A stretch of DNA of 64,000 nucleotides from contig JAKBRL010000001.1 in the NCBI GenBank assembly GCA_021845465.1, positions 43,550-107,549 on the forward strand, read 5' to 3'. The notes beneath the pieces are model-generated. The model saw only the letters and a program-made list of their open reading frames with translations. It had not been told where the DNA came from and did not search any database. Both the position numbers and the translations under genes were made by a program. The stretch comes from Microcaldota archaeon (GTDB taxonomy: Archaea > Micrarchaeota > Micrarchaeia > Micrarchaeales > CABMGC01). Numbering within the stretch: position 1 is the stretch's first letter; each line of letters starts with the position of its first letter. Positions 59,502 to 64,000 of this stretch are shown here, piece by piece.

Positions 59502-59615
59502 AACCCGGAATACCTATTTCTGGCTACCCCTTAATGATATTTGACATGATATAAATATGTTTCCGCTATTAATTTTCAAGTGTTTCTGATAATACTATAT
59601 CTAAAAACGCCTTCT

Positions 59616-60998
59616 CTATCCTGAATGGTTCTTATACTGATAATAAGAATAAAGTGCCTCAAGTGAAAGTGCCACCGCCCTAGGCGAATCGTAAACCGGA
59701 AGTCCGGATCTCTCCATCATCATCTTATGCATCTCTGTGTATTCAGAGCCTATGCTTAAAACAACCATGGGCTTAGACGTCTTTTCCTTCATGGCTACTA
59801 CTTCTGCCGCAAGCCTAGAATCCGCACCAGGAGTCTGAAATAGGATTATTACTATTATCATATCTATTCCCGGATCAGAAGCCATTGATGTAAGCGCATC
59901 CCTGTATCTCTTGTCATCTGCGTCACCGGCTAGATCCAACGGATTTGTTATATTCACAAGAGGAGGCATCACTTTTCTAAGATCTGCCTTGGATTTCTCA
60001 CTGAGCTCTCCTAGGGACATATGCCTGGAAGAAGCTATTGCATCTGTAGTAAGAACTCCAGCTCCGCCTCCATTGGTTATTATGCCTATCCTGCTTCCTA
60101 CAGGTGCCGCTTCAGAAGCAAAAATCTTTGAATAATAGAGAAGCTCACTTATATCATTTGCAATAGTAAATCCAAACTGCCTGAAAACGGCTTCATGAGC
60201 CTCATAACTTCCTGCAAGCGCAGCAGTATGTGAATGTGCGGCTGTAGCTCCTGCCGCTGTTCTTCCAGCCTTAAGTATTATGACTGGTTTCTTTTTGGTT
60301 ATTTTTTTGCCAAGCTCAATAAAGTCCCGGCCTCTCTTTATTCCTTCTATATACATGGCTATTACTTTTGTCTCTTCGTCCTCCATAAGGTATTCTAGTA
60401 TATCAACTTCATCTATGTCAGCGGCATTTCCATAAGAGATAAACTTCGAGATTCCGAAGCCTTCGCCTGCCATCAGATCCAGAACAGTGCTGCCCACGGC
60501 GCCGCTTTGGGCAACAAAGCTTATTCCTCCTATCTCTGGCTTCGCAAGCTTGTACGAAGGCAAAAAGAGAGTGTTGACTCTTGACCTGGGATCCATAACC
60601 CCTAGGCAGTTAGGCCCAATCATGGCTATTTTGTACTTTTTTGCTATTTTAACTATCTCATCCTGCAATTCCTGCTTTCCTATTTCTGCAAAGCCTCCGC
60701 TTACAACCACTGCGCTTTTTACTCCAGCCTTTCCGCAGTCTTCAAGAACTTCAGGTACTGCTTCTGCCGGTACAGCAATCACTGCGAGATCTATACTTCC
60801 TGCCTTGATACCCGTAACTCTACTGTAGGATCTCATCCCCAAAATTTCTTCTTCATTCTTATTTACCAAATATATATTTCCGGAATAACCGTCGTTTATG
60901 TAATTCTGCAGTATTATGTGGCCTACCTTTCCCGGAGTCCTAGATGCTCCAACTATGACTACACTTTTAGGCTTCAAAATATATTTCAGCTCTTTCAT
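59616..60998 (-). CDS. acdA: ADP-forming acetyl/acyl-CoA synthetase, alpha subunit
   Basis: This 460-residue subunit has the CoA-binding Rossmann domain (SVVIVGASRTPGKVGHIIL, about 12-30), a succinyl-CoA synthetase-like flavodoxin domain (GISFVAQSGAVGSTVLD) and the phosphohistidine region AAHSHTAALAGSYEAHEA (about 252-269). The alpha and beta subunits together convert acetyl-CoA (or another acyl-CoA), ADP and phosphate to the acid, CoA and ATP. It overlaps the beta gene by 4 bases. Confidence 0.94.
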   Translation of the reverse strand: MKELKYILKPKSVVIVGASRTPGKVGHIILQNYINDGYSGNIYLVNKNEEEILGMRSYSRVTGIKAGSIDLAVIAVPAEAVPEVLEDCGKAGVKSAVVVSGGFAEIGKQELQDEIVKIAKKYKIAMIGPNCLGVMDPRSRVNTLFLPSYKLAKPEIGGISFVAQSGAVGSTVLDLMAGEGFGISKFISYGNAADIDEVDILEYLMEDEETKVIAMYIEGIKRGRDFIELGKKITKKKPVIILKAGRTAAGATAAHSHTAALAGSYEAHEAVFRQFGFTIANDISELLYYSKIFASEAAPVGSRIGIITNGGGAGVLTTDAIASSRHMSLGELSEKSKADLRKVMPPLVNITNPLDLAGDADDKRYRDALTSMASDPGIDMIIVIILFQTPGADSRLAAEVVAMKEKTSKPMVVLSIGSEYTEMHKMMMERSGLPVYDSPRAVALSLEALYSYYQYKNHSG

Positions 60999-61612
60999 TC
61001 CAACACCCTAATGTCTACTACATCGTAGCTCTTCTCCCTCAATATGACTGGATTTAGGTCTAGCTCCTTTATCTGGGGATTCTCTACCAAAAGCTTAGAA
61101 ACACTCATAAGAAGTTTGACCAGCATCTTTCTTGATTCTCCCTTATATGTTATCACATTTCTGGAAACGAGCTGTTCAAGCATCTCTCCTGCATCATACT
61201 CATTTATTGGGCATACCCTAAGTGCAAAGTCCTTGAACGCTTCAACGTATACTCCTCCAAGTCCTATCAGAATAAGCTTTCCGAATTGTGGGTCGTCTCT
61301 GCCTCCTATTATCGATTCAATTCCTCCTTCTTCAGCCATCTTCTGTGCTATTATCTTATACGGCTTCAGGCTCTTTCCCTTAGAAGCAAGTTCTTCATAA
61401 GCTCTCCTTATATCTTTCTCATTAGAAAGTTCCAGCTTAACCAAGCCTGCCTTTGATTTATGTAGCTCCTTCTCTGATATAAGCTTCAATACTATGGGTT
61501 TGCTTTGAGAAAATTTTACAGCATCATCAGCATTTTCTACGTATCTGCTCTCAATGCTTCTTATTCCATATTTATCTAAAATCTCCTTCGCTTTGAAATA
61601 ATCCCATAACAT
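60995..61612 (-). CDS. acdB: ADP-forming acetyl/acyl-CoA synthetase, beta subunit
   Basis: This 205-residue ATP-grasp subunit shows the nucleotide-binding PIVLKLISEKELHKSKAGLVKL, IIGGRDDPQFGKLILIGLGGVYVE and the metal-binding IKELDLNPVI. Its small size fits the separate beta subunits of archaeal Acd enzymes. Together with acdA it allows ATP formation by substrate-level phosphorylation in fermentation. Confidence 0.94.
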   Translation of the reverse strand: MLWDYFKAKEILDKYGIRSIESRYVENADDAVKFSQSKPIVLKLISEKELHKSKAGLVKLELSNEKDIRRAYEELASKGKSLKPYKIIAQKMAEEGGIESIIGGRDDPQFGKLILIGLGGVYVEAFKDFALRVCPINEYDAGEMLEQLVSRNVITYKGESRKMLVKLLMSVSKLLVENPQIKELDLNPVILREKSYDVVDIRVLE

Positions 61613-61636
61613 TAATACCGCCTATAATCTACTGCC

Positions 61637-62476
61637 TCAATGGAAATTAACGTAATATAATACGAATGCGGCTACAAGGATGATTATCAATATTATAAAA
61701 TATGGAATCATCTTTGATCCTCCTTCCGTATTGGATGCTTTTCCTGTTTCTATATTTGTACCAGGATGGCCAGAATGCTGAATTTCTACATTCTGATTAT
61801 CTTCTTTATGGCTTTGTGAATTAATGTATGGTGGCCTTTCAATCAGAGGTGTCTTTCTAGGTTCAGATCCCTGCGCCTGAGCTTCTTGGTGAGGGCCCTC
61901 CTGTACCTGTTTTTTCATCTCCGGTGGCTGGGGCGTCTGCACATTTATCTGAACAGGTTTTTGCTGCGGCTGAGTTGTCTGATATATGTTCTGAGGGGTC
62001 TGTCCCTTCACATTCTGAGTTCCAGAACCTTTAGCCTGCAGAAAACCCTGTTCTGTAAGCAATAGTTCAATACTGCCGTTTCTTAATTCGTAAATTATCA
62101 AATTCTGTCTATATAATTTATAGAGCCTTATTGCCAGATCCTTTGCCCTTATTCCAAGTGTGCTCTGCAAATCAGTGAGAAGCCGCCTTCCACCAGACAT
62201 CTGAGCTAAGAGGGAATGGTCAAGCTGGTCTAAAGGCAAACTGCTTTTGCTTTCAGCTTCAGCGATTAATGCCTTGCCTGTGTCTGTTATAATTATGAAA
62301 TTAGGCCCAGGATAATTTGCAGTAAAGTTAATAAGGTCCTTTTGTTTTAAAGTCCCTGCTATATTAGAAGCGTCAAATATTGTCGCATTTAGCGCTGCTC
62401 CCAACTTTTCCATCGGAGTATTCGGAGTTATCTTGAGAAGCACAGCAAGATCTACAAATGTTATATCATCCAGCAT
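61637..62476 (-). CDS. Tail-anchored protein with winged-helix-like domains
   Basis: From the ATG at 62476 this is a 279-residue protein. The N-terminal 150 residues look like two small helical/winged-helix units (FVDLAVLLKITPNTPMEKLG, then LLTDLQSTLGIRAKDLAIRLYKLYRQN). A long Gln/Pro/Thr-rich disordered stretch (about 155-250) and one C-terminal transmembrane helix (YFIILIIILVAAFVLYY) follow. I do not recognise the family. A membrane-tethered regulator is plausible. The ATG at 62521 is an alternative start. Confidence 0.68.
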   Translation of the reverse strand: MLDDITFVDLAVLLKITPNTPMEKLGAALNATIFDASNIAGTLKQKDLINFTANYPGPNFIIITDTGKALIAEAESKSSLPLDQLDHSLLAQMSGGRRLLTDLQSTLGIRAKDLAIRLYKLYRQNLIIYELRNGSIELLLTEQGFLQAKGSGTQNVKGQTPQNIYQTTQPQQKPVQINVQTPQPPEMKKQVQEGPHQEAQAQGSEPRKTPLIERPPYINSQSHKEDNQNVEIQHSGHPGTNIETGKASNTEGGSKMIPYFIILIIILVAAFVLYYVNFH

Positions 62477-62581
62477 ATGATCAATACCTTCTAGAACGGG
62501 AAACAATAAAAGACTTCTCAATACATCTATTTATCTATCATTATAAACTTTTCTAAACAATATCTCAATCATAGTGATTTT

Positions 62582-63832
62582 TTGAACATAAAGATTTTAG
62601 GCGGCGGACAGGAAGTGGGCAGATCCGGAATCCTCATAGAAGGCAACAAGAACATTCTGCTTGATTATGGAATAAAAGTAGAGGAAAAGGTCGAATATCC
62701 TATGTCTTCAGGCAGAGTTGATGCCTTTGTACTTAGTCATGCTCATCTAGACCACAGTGGGTTTTCTCCTACATTATACCACAGCGGCATGCCTCCTTCA
62801 TTCGGCACCGCTCCTACTAAAGCCCTCGCAGAGTTATTAATAGAAGACGCAATCAGAGTACAAAAAATGAAACATAATCCTTCCAAATACAAAAAAACCG
62901 AATTAAGATCCTTTCTAAATTCATTTATTACCTATAATTACAGGAGCCAGATAGACTTTCACGACTATACCATCTCTCTACACAATGCAGGCCATATCTC
63001 CGGAAGCTCAATAACCAAGATAGAAAATAACAGGAATGGAAGAAAACTTGTATATACTGGGGACTTCAAACTTGCGCCACAGCTACTGCAAAATGGAGCC
63101 GAAGTAGTTGAAAGCGACGTATTAGTTATAGAATCAACATACGCTATAAAAGAGCACCCTGACCGAAATAACCTGATAAAGCTGTTCGTAGAAAATATCA
63201 AAGAGGTAGTGGAAAATAATGGAATAGCATTAATACCCGTATTTGCCGTAGGCCGCAGCCAGGAAGTTCTTGCAATTCTTGAAAAGCATAAACTTACAAA
63301 TTATACCTATCTAGATGGAATGGCTAAAGCCGCAACAAGAATAGCCCTTGAACACCAGGGATACATGCATAATCCGGAACTTCTCAGCGGCGCCGTGTCA
63401 AAGGTAACCACACTTAAAAAAGATGCTGAAAGGGAGGAGGCCATATCAGGAGGCAGCATAATCGTAACAACATCCGGTATGCTTACAGGTGGCCCCGTCT
63501 TGAATTATCTAACAAAGCTTAATGACAAATCGATGATATTCCTGACAGGCTATCAAGCAGAAGGAACAAACGGAAGAAAGCTTCTGGACAATAATCCTCT
63601 TGATATAGACAACAGAAAGGTATTCATAAAAACTCCATTCTCATTCTACGATCTCTCTGCGCATGCGGGCCAAGCAGACATATACGACTATGTAAAAAGA
63701 TCTGATCCTGAGACTGTAGTATGTGTGCATGGGGACAAAACCAGCACATTAGCACTCAAGGACTGGTTGGAAATGGAAGGTTTCGAAGCATATGCTCCTA
63801 AAAACGGGGACTCGATAAAGATCGAACTATGA
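62582..63832 (+). CDS. Metallo-beta-lactamase/beta-CASP ribonuclease (aCPSF2-like)
   Basis: This 416-residue nuclease has motif 2 LSHAHLDHSG (about 51-60), motif 3 NAGHISGS, motif 4 YTGDFKLAP and the beta-CASP motifs A (VIEST), B (SAHAGQADI) and C (CVHGD). It lacks N-terminal KH domains, so it resembles aCPSF2 rather than the KH-bearing terminator aCPSF1. It would cut or trim RNA. The TTG start lies 3 nt after TAGTGAT. Confidence 0.93.
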   Translation: MNIKILGGGQEVGRSGILIEGNKNILLDYGIKVEEKVEYPMSSGRVDAFVLSHAHLDHSGFSPTLYHSGMPPSFGTAPTKALAELLIEDAIRVQKMKHNPSKYKKTELRSFLNSFITYNYRSQIDFHDYTISLHNAGHISGSSITKIENNRNGRKLVYTGDFKLAPQLLQNGAEVVESDVLVIESTYAIKEHPDRNNLIKLFVENIKEVVENNGIALIPVFAVGRSQEVLAILEKHKLTNYTYLDGMAKAATRIALEHQGYMHNPELLSGAVSKVTTLKKDAEREEAISGGSIIVTTSGMLTGGPVLNYLTKLNDKSMIFLTGYQAEGTNGRKLLDNNPLDIDNRKVFIKTPFSFYDLSAHAGQADIYDYVKRSDPETVVCVHGDKTSTLALKDWLEMEGFEAYAPKNGDSIKIEL

Positions 63833-63905
63833 TTTATGATTTTCTATTTACAAGTTTTTCAAATATTTTGTTGTTAACTTAACTTCGCCACATTAAACCT
63901 TTAAA

Positions 63906-63960
63906 GGTAGTGTTGTCACATCATTTTTGATGAGAAAATGAAAGACAACGTAACACTACC
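63906..63960 (+). repeat. 9-bp inverted repeat flanking a start codon
   Basis: GGTAGTGTT (63906-63914) is the reverse complement of AACACTACC (63952-63960), with 37 bases between them. The ATG of the gene running off the window (63938) lies in the loop. GACAAC and GTTGTC next to the arms could extend it. It may fold in the mRNA leader or be an operator. Confidence 0.5.
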
Positions 63961-64000
63961 ATTAGGTAGTATAGCAATAACAGATAAAATAGAATCGGAT
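63938..64000 (+). CDS. Start of an unidentified gene (cut by the window end)
   Basis: An ATG at 63938 opens a frame that runs without a stop to the end of the window, giving 21 residues beginning MKDNVTLPLGSIAITDKI. It lies downstream of aCPSF after a gap with promoter-like AT-rich sequence. Too short to name. Confidence 0.45.
   Translation, partial: MKDNVTLPLGSIAITDKIESD

Overview
The window is a gene-dense stretch of an archaeal chromosome. It encodes an archaeal histone, the exosome (Rrp4/Rrp41/Rrp42), SBDS, a proteasome alpha subunit, RNA polymerase subunits D/E/N/P with Spt4 and TFE, EF-1A, Orc1/Cdc6, GINS, RadA, aIF2-alpha, Kae1/Bud32 and aCPSF-type beta-CASP nuclease. The best lineage clues are a long, internally repeated tRNA-splicing endonuclease (33482-34642) of the three-unit type described from ARMAN archaea, and two tRNA genes with introns inside the T-loop. 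Together with tiny intergenic spaces and class III signal-peptide pilins, these point to a Micrarchaeota-like DPANN archaeon. No CRISPR array, transposase, integrase or phage gene was seen.

Layout. 1-6.1 kb: glyA, a RimK-like ATP-grasp ligase, a presenilin-like membrane protease, tRNA-Gly, hisS, thioredoxin. 6.1-7.2 kb: histone, zinc-ribbon protein and PRC-barrel protein on the + strand; a C/D-box-like RNA precedes the histone start. 7.3-13 kb: the exosome/proteasome superoperon on the minus strand (psmA-SBDS-rrp4-rrp41-rrp42-eL43-unknown-rpoP), then spt4-rpoE and a PIN nuclease. 13-16 kb: IscU-like scaffold, uS10, EF-1A, tRNA-Lys. 16-23 kb: bacterial-type gyrase gyrB-gyrA and an Lhr-family helicase. 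23-27 kb: a surface protein, two winged-helix proteins, TFE and initiator tRNA-Met. 27-30 kb: GINS-eL42-aIF2alpha-PAC2, DUF92. 30-34.7 kb: a structured-RNA candidate, radA, dphB, a flippase-like membrane protein, splicing endonuclease. 34.7-45.5 kb: FKBP, GluRS, prs, rpiB, Mrp ATPase, Orc1/Cdc6, LamG pilin, Bud32/Kae1, CutA, DHFR. 45.5-49.6 kb: intron-bearing tRNA-Ala, LSm, pilin, uS2, intron-bearing tRNA-Pro, rpoN, uS9, uL13, eL18, tRNA-Leu, rpoD. 49.6-64 kb: tRNA-binding protein, AIM24 and SPFH proteins, prepilin peptidase, Mre11, pyrE/pyrF/pfkB, ADP-forming acyl-CoA synthetase, aCPSF nuclease.

How it fits together. Most genes serve information processing. The metabolic genes cover one-carbon/folate (glyA, DHFR), PRPP and pyrimidine supply (rpiB, prs, pyrE, pyrF) and substrate-level ATP formation (acdAB). 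The notable observations concern RNA. (1) Two tRNAs have 59/60 T-loop introns whose bulge-helix-bulge is built from the invariant T-loop TTCA and an intron-borne TGAA, and the endonuclease expected to remove them lies in the same window. (2) A C/D-box-like RNA occupies the expected transcript start of the histone gene. (3) Three genes have no ATG/GTG/TTG where homology and an exactly spaced Shine-Dalgarno site demand a start; ATA, CTG and GTT sit there instead. (4) A structured RNA with two competing helices has its own TATA box upstream of radA. (5) The tRNA-Pro has adenosine at position 34, very rare in archaea.

All calls come from reading the sequence; no database search, folding program or alignment was run.
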